This document shows positions 40,211 to 47,975 of a DNA stretch of 47,975 nucleotides, one piece after another. Made by a program: the position numbers and the translations under genes. The stretch comes from CABMGO01 sp964408125 (GTDB taxonomy: Archaea; Nanobdellota; Nanobdellia; Pacearchaeales; GW2011-AR1): assembly GCA_964408125.1 (NCBI GenBank), contig CAYOYC010000002.1:1-47975 (forward strand), written 5' to 3'. Position 1 is the stretch's first letter. Every line of letters begins with the position of its first letter. The notes under the pieces are model-generated. The model had not been told where the DNA came from, did not search any database, and worked only from the letters and a program-made list of their open reading frames with translations.

Positions 40211-40708
40211 ATGAGTTTCGTAGGTGATTTGTTTAAGTTTGTACTTGTTTTAGTTTTATTGGCAGCTGCAGCTTATGGTGGATATTTTTATGGGCAGATG
40301 GCCTTGCAGGAATCGTTATTTGAAGTTAATGTTCCAATTAATCAGACTTTTGATTTTGAATTAAACCAGGTCGTAGATATTCCTATTAAAACAGTGTTTG
40401 ATTTTCCGTTTAGTGATTCTTTCCTAATTAGCGAAAATGTACCAATTAATACTTTTATAGACTTAGATGAGATGATACGAATTCCATTGAATTTACCAAC
40501 TGGCAATATAACTATAGATGTTCCTATCAAAAAAAGAATTCCTATAAATACGTCGATAAATGTATATAAATTAATAAATATTAGTAAAAATATTAGTTTG
40601 AATGTTGACAAGCAAATATCTTTTAATGTAAGGAAAAATATTTCCGTTCCTGTTAATATGGAAGTTTTAACAAAAGTCCCAGTCCCGGATTGGATGAGAA
40701 AAGAATAA
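40211..40708 (+). CDS. Membrane-anchored protein with VPI-type beta repeats
   Basis: A 165-aa protein: one N-terminal membrane helix (about 9-29) and an outside domain built of degenerate repeats centred on (V/I)P(I/L/V)(N/K) at residues about 41, 57, 77, 91, 104, 110, 146 and 156, separated by Asp/Asn/Thr/Phe-rich strands. The regular alternation suggests a beta-solenoid or fibre. It lies 29 nt after pyrB on the same strand and ends on the first base of the tRNA-Cys gene. No family is recognised. Confidence 0.7.
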   Translation: MSFVGDLFKFVLVLVLLAAAAYGGYFYGQMALQESLFEVNVPINQTFDFELNQVVDIPIKTVFDFPFSDSFLISENVPINTFIDLDEMIRIPLNLPTGNITIDVPIKKRIPINTSINVYKLINISKNISLNVDKQISFNVRKNISVPVNMEVLTKVPVPDWMRKE

Positions 40709-40779
40709 GCAGGTAGCAGGAATTGCACCTGCGCATAAACGGGTTGCAGCCGTTTGCCTTACTGCTTGGCTATACCTGC
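40708..40779 (-). tRNA. tRNA-Cys (GCA)
   Basis: On the minus strand acceptor GCAGGTA pairs with TACCTGC, discriminator U as usual for Cys. Anticodon stem AACGG/CCGTT with loop CTGCAAC gives GCA. T loop GTGCAATTCC region forms a stem with TTGC/TTCC variation. Its 3' end overlaps the stop of the upstream gene by one base. Confidence 0.9.
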
Positions 40780-40877
40780 ATGAAAATCTCAAGAATAATG
40801 CGTTTTTAAAGATTTGTTGGGGTTAATTTATAGTTTTGTATAAAAAAATTTATAAAGATTAAAGATGTCTGTTTTTA

Positions 40878-42815
40878 ATGAGTAAATTTCGAGGAGGGCT
40901 GGTTGGGGCTATAGCTGCGGGTCTTCTATCTTTATCTGCGAATGTTTTGGGTGCGAATAATTATGTTTGGACAGATCCCTGGAGGGTTAAGGTTAGTTGT
41001 GATTTAAAATCTGCAGAGGGTGATGTATTAACAAATGCGGTTGATGTTTCTATGGAACAGGGGATAGATAATATTGCAGTTAGTGTGCTACCCAGAGATA
41101 TGGGCGAGAATTCTTCATGTATTCAATTAGATGGTAGGCGTAGTTCTGTTACTATTGCCCATCCTGGTTTAAATCTTGGAGATGGAGGACTTGTTGAATA
41201 TAAAAGAACTGAAGATAGAACTAAATATGTTGTTAAGGGGAAGGGCACGACAAATTTCTTGTCTGAAGAATTGGTTTCTCCAAAAAGATTGGAGGATATT
41301 CTTCCTGGATTTGGCGAGATTGCTCGTCGAGAAAGACCGGAAGAGCAATTTTCTATTTCACGTGTAGAGACTTCTTTTAAAAATGAAGGAGTGGGTATGA
41401 ATATTAAGGAAGAAAGTATAGATCAAATTCGTGGTACAGTGCGTGGCATTGCCGAACAGCTTGATGTTTTGAGGGTAGAACTTAATGTTGTTAACTCACC
41501 TGTCCAAAGGAGCAAGTGGTCTGGCGATTCATCTTTTTTTATAGCTGATGATGGGAATATTTATTGTTCTTATGATGGTAAAAATTATAGTATTGGTGGT
41601 GGTGAAGTTCAGGATAGGCTTAAAAATATTCCTCTCAGAAAAAAAATAGAAGATAGTAATAGGGAAAGATTGGGCTGGTATAGACATTATCAATTTGTTT
41701 TTAGTACAGATTCTGGTTCTATTGCAAGAGAGCCATTGGTGGGTGTTTTAGCTAAGCCGTCTTTTTTAATTGGGGGCAAAGAATATACTACACCAGAAAT
41801 ATTATTTAGAATGCAGTTGGATAAAAAGGCTACAGTTTCTGAGTATAAGGATGACAATGTTGCATTTATTAGACACCCCAATACTGAGGTGCTTGATTTT
41901 GTTGGCAGAGAGTTTGTGTGGGGCAACCCGAAGGGATATCCTCATTCTATCCCCGTAGAAAGATCTTGTATTAATGGGGAGTGGGTTAGATATTGGAATG
42001 TATTAATGGATGGTGTTAAAGACAGGGGAGTGAGGGGGATAGAGTATGTTAATTTTGGGCAACTAGAAGGAATAATTGAACAAAAGAATCTCGTGGTTCT
42101 TAGGGATTTAACTAATGGGAGGAGAGCACTTTATGTTAGGGAGGGGGAAACTATTAATGATAGCTGGGGCACTATTAAGCCAGGAGAGGGGATATTAGAT
42201 ATTCCGCCTGAATTTATTGGTTCGGTTTCTGATGTTGTTAGGTTTAATCAGCTTTCACCATTAGTTGTAAGATCAAAGTCATCCGTTGGAGCAGTTCTAA
42301 GTAGAAATATGCGTCCAGGGAACGATATTCCCGAATTTTGGATAGCTTCGGATGTGAAATATGAAGCGGCTGCTGAGAGAAGGAAAGATGAAAACTTGGG
42401 GGAGATACCTGTTAGACAGTTAGCTTTAGGCATAATGATGAATGGATATAGGGCTAGTCCGGCAGATTTTTGGTTTTTTATGGACGATGATTATTATAAA
42501 GCGACTAAGGGGAGGGGCTTTGAGGTACAAAATATATCTTACCCCATATTTCATACATACATGGAAACGCAAGTTTCGAACTATCAGAATAAACAATTGC
42601 TTTCTCCTAGAAAAACAAATATTCCTGGAATTTATTCAATTCCCTTTAAGGATGATGGTTCGTTTCATGATGTGGAGATAATAGGTTCAAAATCTTCAAA
42701 TGGTATGTTGGTTGGTGGTAAGGATACACCATTAGGGCTTAGTGAAGTTATATCATATTGCGTTTGGCCAAAATTATTGCCTAGTGCGGCTGCTGAGGAG
42801 CTTCTTGGAAAGTAG
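40878..42815 (+). CDS. Large secreted protein of unknown function (645 aa)
   Basis: Signal peptide (about 1-25, ending NVLGA), then a beta-rich, Gly/Asp/Arg-rich extracellular protein with few Cys (VSCDLK, SSCIQ, YCSYD, RSCINGEW, SYCVWPK). Short motifs such as GNIYCSYDGKNYSIGGG and IPGIYSIPFKDDG look like beta-propeller or jelly-roll strands but do not match a family. No C-terminal anchor. TATA-like TTTATAAAG lies 26 nt before the ATG. Confidence 0.75.
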   Translation: MSKFRGGLVGAIAAGLLSLSANVLGANNYVWTDPWRVKVSCDLKSAEGDVLTNAVDVSMEQGIDNIAVSVLPRDMGENSSCIQLDGRRSSVTIAHPGLNLGDGGLVEYKRTEDRTKYVVKGKGTTNFLSEELVSPKRLEDILPGFGEIARRERPEEQFSISRVETSFKNEGVGMNIKEESIDQIRGTVRGIAEQLDVLRVELNVVNSPVQRSKWSGDSSFFIADDGNIYCSYDGKNYSIGGGEVQDRLKNIPLRKKIEDSNRERLGWYRHYQFVFSTDSGSIAREPLVGVLAKPSFLIGGKEYTTPEILFRMQLDKKATVSEYKDDNVAFIRHPNTEVLDFVGREFVWGNPKGYPHSIPVERSCINGEWVRYWNVLMDGVKDRGVRGIEYVNFGQLEGIIEQKNLVVLRDLTNGRRALYVREGETINDSWGTIKPGEGILDIPPEFIGSVSDVVRFNQLSPLVVRSKSSVGAVLSRNMRPGNDIPEFWIASDVKYEAAAERRKDENLGEIPVRQLALGIMMNGYRASPADFWFFMDDDYYKATKGRGFEVQNISYPIFHTYMETQVSNYQNKQLLSPRKTNIPGIYSIPFKDDGSFHDVEIIGSKSSNGMLVGGKDTPLGLSEVISYCVWPKLLPSAAAEELLGK

Positions 42816-42854
42816 TTTCTAAAACTTTATAAATTGAGGTTTGATTGAATAACT

Positions 42855-44339
42855 ATGGTTGAGAAGAAGGAAGCGAAGATAACTGTTGAAGAGTTGGCTA
42901 ATTTTTGTAAAGCTGAAGGATTTGTTTTTAGGTCGAGTGATATTTATGGTGGGTTTTCTGGTTTTTGGGATTTTGGTCCGTTGGGAGTTGAATTGTTTAA
43001 TAACATAAAAAAAGACTGGTGGAATTATTTTGTACATCAAAAAGAGAATATGGTTGGGATTGAGGCTTCTATAATTTCTAATCCAAAAACATGGGTTGCC
43101 TCTGGACATGTTGCTAATTTTAATGATGTTGCGGTTTATTGTCCTAAGTGTAAATTATCAACAAAAATTGATAAGTCCGAAGTTGGGAAAGTTAAGTGTG
43201 AGAAGTGCGGAGGAGAATACGATGTTAAAGGGGAGTTTAGTTTGATGTTTAAAACGAAAGTTGGAGCGATGGACGCTGTCGATGCTTATTTGAGAGGAGA
43301 AACTGCGCAGGGAATGTTTTTAGATTTTAAGAATGTTCAGCAAACTTCAAGAATGAACTTGCCGTTTGGTATTGCTCAAATTGGAAGATGTTTTAGAAAT
43401 GAAATTGCACCAAGAGATTTTTTATTTAGGAGTAGAGAGTTTCATATTGGGGAGTTTGAATTTTTTATAAATCCAGAAGAAAAAAAATGTGATTTATTGG
43501 AGAAAAAACAATTAGATGTTAAAGTGCGATTGCTTGATGAAGAAACTCAAAAGGCTGGGAAGAGTACTTTAAGGGAAACAACTATCGGTGATATGTTAAA
43601 GAAGGGTAAACTGGAAGAATGGCATGCATATTGGTTGGCAGAACAAGTTTTATGGTTTAAGCAAATAGGATTAAAAGAAATTAAGATAAGAGAGCATACC
43701 AAAGACGAATTATCACATTATTCTTCCGCTACTTTTGATATAGATTATGAATATCCATTTGGATCTAAAGAGGTTGCTGGAAATGCGAATAGGGGACAAT
43801 ATGATTTAACTCAACATTCTAAAGCAAGTGGAGAAAAAATGGAAGTATTTGATGAGAAATATAAGAATAAAGTAATTCCTAGGGTTATTGAACCTACATT
43901 CGGTATGGAAAGAGTTTTCTTGGCGTTACTTACAAAAGTATATTATTTTGATGAGAAAAGAAAGAATGTTGTTTTGAAATTACCCGCTAAGTTATCTCCT
44001 GTTAAGGCAGCTGTTTTTCCAATAATAAAAGATGAAAAGTATGAGAAGATTGCTAAAGAAATTGTTTTTGATTTGAGGAAAGAGTGGAATGTAACCTATG
44101 ATAAATCTGGTTCGATTGGAAGAAGGTATTCTAGAAATGACGAGATTGGGACGGTGATGTGTATTACGGTTGATGAAGATAGCCCGAAAGATAAATCCTG
44201 TACTATTCGTGATAGAGATACTACAAAACAGGTTCGTGTCAAGATTTCTGAGTTGAGAGATGTTGTCAGAAAAGTTGTTGAAGGAGAAGATGTTTTGAAA
44301 TTTGGAAAACTTGTCGAGACGAGAGTGAAGGAAGATTAA
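42855..44339 (+). CDS. glyS: Glycyl-tRNA synthetase (class II, alpha2 type)
   Basis: A 494-aa protein. Motif 1 region SSDIYGGFSGFWDFGPLG, zinc-ribbon-like CPKC...CEKCGG (about residues 97-120), motif 2 with FRNEIAPRDFLFRSREF, motif 3 with EPTFGMERVFLALL, and the anticodon-binding domain (about 380-490) with GSIGRRYSRNDEIGT and CTIRDRDTTKQVR. The eukaryotic/archaeal alpha2 type. TATA-like TTTATAAAT lies 26 nt upstream of the ATG. Confidence 0.95.
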   Translation: MVEKKEAKITVEELANFCKAEGFVFRSSDIYGGFSGFWDFGPLGVELFNNIKKDWWNYFVHQKENMVGIEASIISNPKTWVASGHVANFNDVAVYCPKCKLSTKIDKSEVGKVKCEKCGGEYDVKGEFSLMFKTKVGAMDAVDAYLRGETAQGMFLDFKNVQQTSRMNLPFGIAQIGRCFRNEIAPRDFLFRSREFHIGEFEFFINPEEKKCDLLEKKQLDVKVRLLDEETQKAGKSTLRETTIGDMLKKGKLEEWHAYWLAEQVLWFKQIGLKEIKIREHTKDELSHYSSATFDIDYEYPFGSKEVAGNANRGQYDLTQHSKASGEKMEVFDEKYKNKVIPRVIEPTFGMERVFLALLTKVYYFDEKRKNVVLKLPAKLSPVKAAVFPIIKDEKYEKIAKEIVFDLRKEWNVTYDKSGSIGRRYSRNDEIGTVMCITVDEDSPKDKSCTIRDRDTTKQVRVKISELRDVVRKVVEGEDVLKFGKLVETRVKED

Positions 44340-44340
44340 A

Positions 44341-44541
44341 ATGAGTATAATTAATGAACTTGCTGAAAGAGGACTTATTAATAGAGAAGATGTCCCAAGG
44401 GGATCAAGCGATACTCCGTGGACCAGATTGCATGCTGAATTGTGTGATCCGTATAGTCAGTTATCTCAAGATGTACATTATACATTAGGGCAACAGGCTA
44501 GAAATTATTCTGCTGTTTCACAAAGAGTGGTTGGAAGTTAA
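44341..44541 (+). CDS. Small hypothetical protein (66 aa)
   Basis: A 66-aa polar protein starting one base after the GlyRS stop, so translated from the same transcript. It has a helical start (NELAERGLINREDV) and a Gln/Tyr/Ser-rich end. No motif is recognised. The stop overlaps the stop of the convergent regulator by 4 nt. Real but of unknown function. Confidence 0.5.
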   Translation: MSIINELAERGLINREDVPRGSSDTPWTRLHAELCDPYSQLSQDVHYTLGQQARNYSAVSQRVVGS

Positions 44542-45140
44542 TTTTCTTTTGTATTAATTGTTCTAATGTCTATCTTCTTATTCGAGTCTGTTTTTATTAG
44601 AAAATAGTCGCTGGTTATTATTTTATTTTTGTTTTTGTCTAGATTGGTTAAAATTATTTTTTCTTTTGTCTTTGCGTTTACAAATATTAGCAAGAAGGAG
44701 TGGATTATTTTTTGCTGTTTTGTTTTTACTTGTTCTAGAGATATTGAATTTATTTTTTCTAGTTTTACGTTTATACCATATTTTTCTTTCATTATTCTAG
44801 TTACTGCATTTTCTATGGATTCTCCAACAAGGATTCTACCCCCGGGCATACTTAGTAAGTTTTTGAAGGGTCTTTTTTTTCGTGTTATTAAAAAACATTC
44901 TTCTGAATTTCCAATATGTATTAGCACTGCGGGCAATGTAGAGTCTTTTTCTGAAAGGAATGGGATTATTCTTTGGGATGTATCAGATAGCAAATAGTGT
45001 TTTCCCTCTTTTTTCAATATACCCCCTTTAGTCAATTTTTTTAAGTGATATGTTAGTTTGTTTGACCTTACGTTTAGTGCCTTCTCCATATCGGAGAATT
45101 TAAGTTTTTCTTCATATTGGAATAATTTTAAAATGTCCAT
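44538..45140 (-). CDS. Winged-helix/Nudix fusion regulator
   Basis: A 200-aa protein from ATG 45140, chosen over TTG 45149 because the TATA lies about 30 nt upstream. N-terminal winged helix (about 1-62: LNVRSNKLTYHLKKLTKGGILKKEGKHYLL), then a Nudix fold with GGRILVGESIENAVTRIMKEK. The Nudix box (GX5EX7REUXEE) is degenerate: the REUXEE part reads RIMKEK, so one metal-binding Glu is Lys. Probably a ligand-sensing repressor rather than an active hydrolase, analogous to NrtR-type regulators. Divergent from the Cys4-protein/Nudix operon. Confidence 0.82.
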   Translation of the reverse strand: MDILKLFQYEEKLKFSDMEKALNVRSNKLTYHLKKLTKGGILKKEGKHYLLSDTSQRIIPFLSEKDSTLPAVLIHIGNSEECFLITRKKRPFKNLLSMPGGRILVGESIENAVTRIMKEKYGINVKLEKINSISLEQVKTKQQKIIHSFLLIFVNAKTKEKIILTNLDKNKNKIITSDYFLIKTDSNKKIDIRTINTKEN

Positions 45141-45163
45141 TTTAGTCAAATTTTTTGAGGGAG

Positions 45164-45177
45164 CGTTTATATATAAA
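45164..45177. promoter_or_regulatory. Shared divergent TATA region
   Basis: TTTATATATAAA between the regulator gene (leftward, ATG 45140) and the Cys4-protein gene (rightward, ATG 45192) is near-palindromic and at TATA distance from both starts. One bound regulator could control both directions. Confidence 0.55.
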
Positions 45178-45191
45178 TACTTCTGAATGAG

Positions 45192-45746
45192 ATGATGAAA
45201 AAATTAACAGACTTATTTAAGAAATTTAGGAAGAAGGAGAAACTTAAAGAGAAAGTAGGGGTGCGGGAAAAGGTTTCACAAAGTGATGAACTCTCTCAGT
45301 TTTTAGTAAGTCAGGAGGGGCCCAGTGGTTGGACTTACTCTAAATTAGACAAGGACGGACTTAGGTTTAGATATGACCACCCAGGGATTTGGGTCATGAA
45401 TAACCAAGATTTACATCGTTCTCTTGAGAGAATAAGGCAATATGGGATGGAAGGAAAATCTTGTTATAATTGTTTCATGAATCCGAAAGGTTTTTGTGGA
45501 GACTGCTATTTTGGATATCTGGAGGCTGCAGACCAGGATTTTGCATGTAGTTTAGATAATACTGTTGAATTATTAACAAAAAGAAGACCACATGAAGAAG
45601 AAACTGAGGCGGTAAAATTTGAAATTGCTCAGCAGTATCATGAACAATTACATATAAGGCATTCCTTATCTATGCCCATATATTCAGAATCGTTGACTAT
45701 CTTAAAAGATATTTTATATAAATTATGGAAAACTGGATATGTATGA
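45192..45746 (+). CDS. Cys4 zinc-binding-like protein (184 aa)
   Basis: A 184-aa protein with a basic helical start (KKFRKKEKLKEK) and a putative zinc site C91-x2-C94-x7-C102-x2-C105 in SCYNCFMNPKGFCGDC. A conserved acidic/aromatic middle and a helical end with His pairs (QQYHEQLHIRHSLSM) follow. No known family is recognised. It overlaps the Nudix gene by 8 nt, so the two are coupled. The role is probably linked to the nucleotide chemistry of that neighbour, by context only. Confidence 0.65.
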   Translation: MMKKLTDLFKKFRKKEKLKEKVGVREKVSQSDELSQFLVSQEGPSGWTYSKLDKDGLRFRYDHPGIWVMNNQDLHRSLERIRQYGMEGKSCYNCFMNPKGFCGDCYFGYLEAADQDFACSLDNTVELLTKRRPHEEETEAVKFEIAQQYHEQLHIRHSLSMPIYSESLTILKDILYKLWKTGYV

Positions 45747-46245
45747 TCAAAATAAGGCACACTATATTGTTGTAACGGGAATAATTGTTAGAAATGGGAA
45801 GTTTCTGATTACTAAAAGAGCGGATTGGGAAAAGGCATTCCCCGGGAGATGGACAGTCCCTGGTGGGAAACTAGAGGAATCAGATTATACCTCTAGAGAT
45901 AAAGATACGGAACATCATTGGTATAATGTTTTAGAAGATGTCTTAAAACGAGAATTAAAAGAAGAAGTTAATTTGGAAATTAAAAATATTGGTTATGTTA
46001 CTAGTTTAGTTTATATTAGACCCGATGGGATTCCGTGCTTGATAGCGAGTTTATTCGCGGAGCCCAAAGATGAGAGCGTAGATATAAAACTTTGTGATGC
46101 TCTTTCTGAATTTGTTTGGGTTGATTTGGAGGAAGCAAAAAAATATGATTTGATTGAGGGAATTTATGATGAGTTGACTATACTGGATGGATTTCTTAAG
46201 TCTGGAAAACATATGGATTGGAAAGGGCCTAGTAGAACATTTTAA
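45739..46245 (+). CDS. Nudix hydrolase with insert in the Nudix box
   Basis: A 168-aa Nudix protein. GRWTVPGGKLEESD begins the box and RELKEEV ends it with an intact REUXEE; about a dozen extra residues (including DKDTEHHWYN) lie between them, longer than the standard GX5EX7 spacing. Hydrolyses a nucleoside-diphosphate derivative, substrate unknown. Second gene of the operon controlled by the divergent wHTH-Nudix regulator. Confidence 0.87.
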   Translation: MYDQNKAHYIVVTGIIVRNGKFLITKRADWEKAFPGRWTVPGGKLEESDYTSRDKDTEHHWYNVLEDVLKRELKEEVNLEIKNIGYVTSLVYIRPDGIPCLIASLFAEPKDESVDIKLCDALSEFVWVDLEEAKKYDLIEGIYDELTILDGFLKSGKHMDWKGPSRTF

Positions 46246-46269
46246 AAATCCAATTTGCTTATGTCTGTT

Positions 46270-47016
46270 ATGAATCCGGTTTGGCTATATTCATTAGTTA
46301 GTGTATTTATTGTTAGTTTAATAGCGCTTGTTGGGTTGGTTACTTTATCTATTAGTTCTGAAAAATTGAAGAAGGTTTTAATTTATTTGATTAGTTTTTC
46401 TGCGGGTGCTTTATTTGGAGATGCGTTTTTGCACTTATTGCCCGAAATTGCCGAAAATGGAATTTCGATAGGAGTTTCGCTTTCTATTATTTTTGGAATT
46501 ATTTTGTTTTTTTCTTTGGAAAAAGTTATTCACTGGAGACATTGTCATATGCCAATAACAAAGACACATGTTCACCCGTTTGCATATATGAATTTATTTG
46601 GAGACGCGTTGCATAATTTTATTGATGGTCTAATTATTGCTGCAAGTTATATTGTAAGTGTTCCTGCAGGAATTGCTACAACAATTGCAGTTTTATTACA
46701 TGAAATTCCCCAAGAAATAGGAGATTTTGGAGTTTTGATTTATGCAGGATTTTCTAAAGGAAGAGCAATACTTCTAAATTTTGTTACGGCATTGACAGCC
46801 TTCTTTGGTGTAGTCGTTGCTCTTTTGTTGAGTAATTGGTTTGCTGGAGTAGAACAATATTTTGTGGCTTTAGCTATCGGAGGATTTTTGTATATAGCGG
46901 GAAGCGATTTAATTCCTGAGTTGCATAAAGAGACAAGGATGAAGGTGTCGTTGTTACAGTTATTAACCTTTATTTTGGGTGTTTTGGTTATGATGAGCTT
47001 ACTTTTGTTGGAATGA
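46270..47016 (+). CDS. ZIP family metal transporter
   Basis: A 248-aa protein from ATG 46270, chosen because TATA-like TTTTAAAA (46240-46247) is about 26 nt upstream; ATG 46261 is possible. Eight hydrophobic helices. Helix IV carries HNFIDGLIIAASY and helix V HEIPQEIGDFGVLIYAGFS, the binuclear metal site of ZIP carriers; a His-rich loop (HWRHCHMPITKTHVH) lies before helix IV. Transports Zn2+ or Fe2+ into the cytoplasm. Confidence 0.93.
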   Translation: MNPVWLYSLVSVFIVSLIALVGLVTLSISSEKLKKVLIYLISFSAGALFGDAFLHLLPEIAENGISIGVSLSIIFGIILFFSLEKVIHWRHCHMPITKTHVHPFAYMNLFGDALHNFIDGLIIAASYIVSVPAGIATTIAVLLHEIPQEIGDFGVLIYAGFSKGRAILLNFVTALTAFFGVVVALLLSNWFAGVEQYFVALAIGGFLYIAGSDLIPELHKETRMKVSLLQLLTFILGVLVMMSLLLLE

Positions 47017-47058
47017 TAAGATTATTAAACGAGTTAAGATTATTATCTTTGAGGTGAT

Positions 47059-47859
47059 ATGGGAATAACTATTAGTTTTGTATCTGTTAAAGGAGGCGTT
47101 GGTAAGACAATGTTAGCTCTTGAAACTGCTTCTGCTTTAGCGAATGATTTTGGGAAGAAAGTTTTACTTGTGGATGCAAATTTTTCTGCACCAAATATAG
47201 GTTTGCATTTGGATATGAAAGATGGTTTGACTTTACATGATGTTTTGGGAGATAAGGAGGGATTACATGCTGCAATTTATGAGTCTTTTGGGATGGATGT
47301 TGTTCCATCTTCTTTACATTTTAAAGATGAAATTGACCCATATAAGTTAAAAAAAGTTTTAGAAAAACATAGAGCGAGATATGATTTTATTATTATTGAT
47401 TCTTCGCCCCATTATTCTGAGATGTTGCCAGCGATTGCGGCTGCTGATAAAATTTTTGTTGTTACAACTCCAGATAGAGTTACTTTGCAAACTTCTCTTA
47501 AAGCGGCAATATTGGCTAAGAAAAATAATGCGAATGTTGAGGGGGTTATAATAAATCGTATAAAAGATTCACTTTATGAAGCGGATTTGAAAGATGTTGA
47601 GTATATTATAGAATTACCAGTTGTTGCGAGGATAAAGGATCATAAAAAAATGTTAGAGGCAAATCATTTTATGGTTCCAATTACTCTTTATGATAGTTTA
47701 AATGAAATTTCTAGAGAAATAAAAAGATTAGCTGGCGTATTGGCAGGAGAGAAAGAGAAGAGAGGGTTCTTTATTAGGATATTTGGTAAACGTTTTAAAA
47801 AAGAAAGTGTAAATAGAGAGTGTTTGAGGCAGAAACTTTACGAATCTCCGTTGGTTTGA
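47059..47859 (+). CDS. MinD/ParA-family ATPase
   Basis: A 266-aa protein with deviant Walker A KGGVGKTM (11-18), Walker B region YDFIIIDSSP, and TTPDRVTLQTS. A positively charged amphipathic end (KRGFFIRIFGKRFKK) could bind membrane as in MinD. An SD-like GAGGTGAT immediately precedes the ATG. It is 34 nt before a pilin-type gene, so it may position a surface structure or the division site. Confidence 0.9.
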   Translation: MGITISFVSVKGGVGKTMLALETASALANDFGKKVLLVDANFSAPNIGLHLDMKDGLTLHDVLGDKEGLHAAIYESFGMDVVPSSLHFKDEIDPYKLKKVLEKHRARYDFIIIDSSPHYSEMLPAIAAADKIFVVTTPDRVTLQTSLKAAILAKKNNANVEGVIINRIKDSLYEADLKDVEYIIELPVVARIKDHKKMLEANHFMVPITLYDSLNEISREIKRLAGVLAGEKEKRGFFIRIFGKRFKKESVNRECLRQKLYESPLV

Positions 47860-47893
47860 TAAAATTTAAATAGTCTCTTGCCTCGGGACTATT

Positions 47894-47975
47894 ATGTTTA
47901 AGTTAAGTAAAAGAGGTATTTCGGATGTTGTGACAACTGTTTTAATTATTGCTCTAACTATTGTTGCTATTTCGG
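47894..47975 (+). CDS. Type IV pilin-like protein, N-terminal fragment
   Basis: Only 27 codons lie within the window. MFKLSKRGISDVVTTVLIIALT has a basic n-region, a prepilin-peptidase-type site (KRG|IS) and a hydrophobic stem, as in archaeal type IV pilins and related surface proteins. The TATA-like AATTTAAATAG is about 27 nt upstream of the ATG. The gene continues past the right edge. Confidence 0.75.
   Translation, partial: MFKLSKRGISDVVTTVLIIALTIVAIS

Noticed and set aside
1..47975. CRISPR array or cas genes
   Set aside because: No regularly spaced repeats of 25-37 bp and no Cas-like protein were seen.

Overview
The window is chromosomal DNA of an archaeon, most likely a DPANN lineage of the Woesearchaeota/Pacearchaeota type. 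This rests on archaeal-type ribosomal proteins (uS15, eS1, eL42, eS8), TFB, Bud32, LSm, GINS, SRP54/FtsY and class II GlyRS, a BHB-type tRNA intron, low GC, and class III (pilin-type) signal peptides of the form MNKRGQVTIF. Most genes appear leaderless: a TATA-like box lies 24-27 nt before the ATG and no Shine-Dalgarno (SD) is visible. The exact lineage is an inference.

Layout. 1-5.8 kb: the window opens in what looks like the right end of an IS200/IS605-type (TnpB) element joined to the 3' part of a KaiC/RAD55-like ATPase gene. Then come a RecJ-like DHH protein, uS15, a tiny zinc-finger protein, tRNA-Gln with an unusual two-hairpin leader, a YbjQ-family protein, an S51 peptidase, Bud32 and a TPM/LemA pair. 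5.8-12.3 kb: SRP54 and FtsY flank a transglutaminase-like protein; next are winged-helix and TrmB regulators, a secreted protein behind an SD-bearing 5' leader, and an archaeal GINS subunit. 12.3-18.8 kb: a block of membrane proteins. Four of them share a C-terminal architecture (two membrane helices, then a basic tail) and look like diverged paralogues.

18.8-21.6 kb: a 2.7-kb segment bounded by a perfect 48-bp direct repeat that is the 3' part of an intron-containing tRNA-Thr gene. This is the classic footprint of an integrated element. It carries an ACT-domain protein, a small two-helix membrane protein behind an SD leader, and a 454-aa membrane-anchored protein of unknown function; no integrase is visible. 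21.6-24.3 kb: eL42-eS1-NDK, a small HTH-like protein, a PD-(D/E)XK nuclease-like protein and tRNA-Val. 24.3-32.7 kb: a pilin-signal protein translationally coupled to a giant (1882 aa) Cys-rich secreted protein, facing a lipoprotein. 32.8-40.8 kb: housekeeping genes (NAD kinase, TFB, eS8, LSm, RNase Z, PyrB) and tRNAs Leu, Arg and Cys, interspersed with small accessory modules: a ribbon-helix-helix/coiled-coil operon with repeated operators, an AbrB/RelE toxin-antitoxin pair between imperfect repeats, and a decayed LAGLIDADG gene. 40.8-48 kb: a large secreted protein, GlyRS, a winged-helix/Nudix regulator divergent from a Cys4-protein/Nudix operon, a ZIP transporter, a MinD/ParA ATPase and the start of a type IV pilin-like gene.

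The strongest candidates for undescribed biology are the envelope-protein set (12.9-18.8 kb, perhaps working with 24.4-31.8 kb), the tRNA-Thr-integrated mini-element, and the two SD-led leader units in an otherwise leaderless genome.
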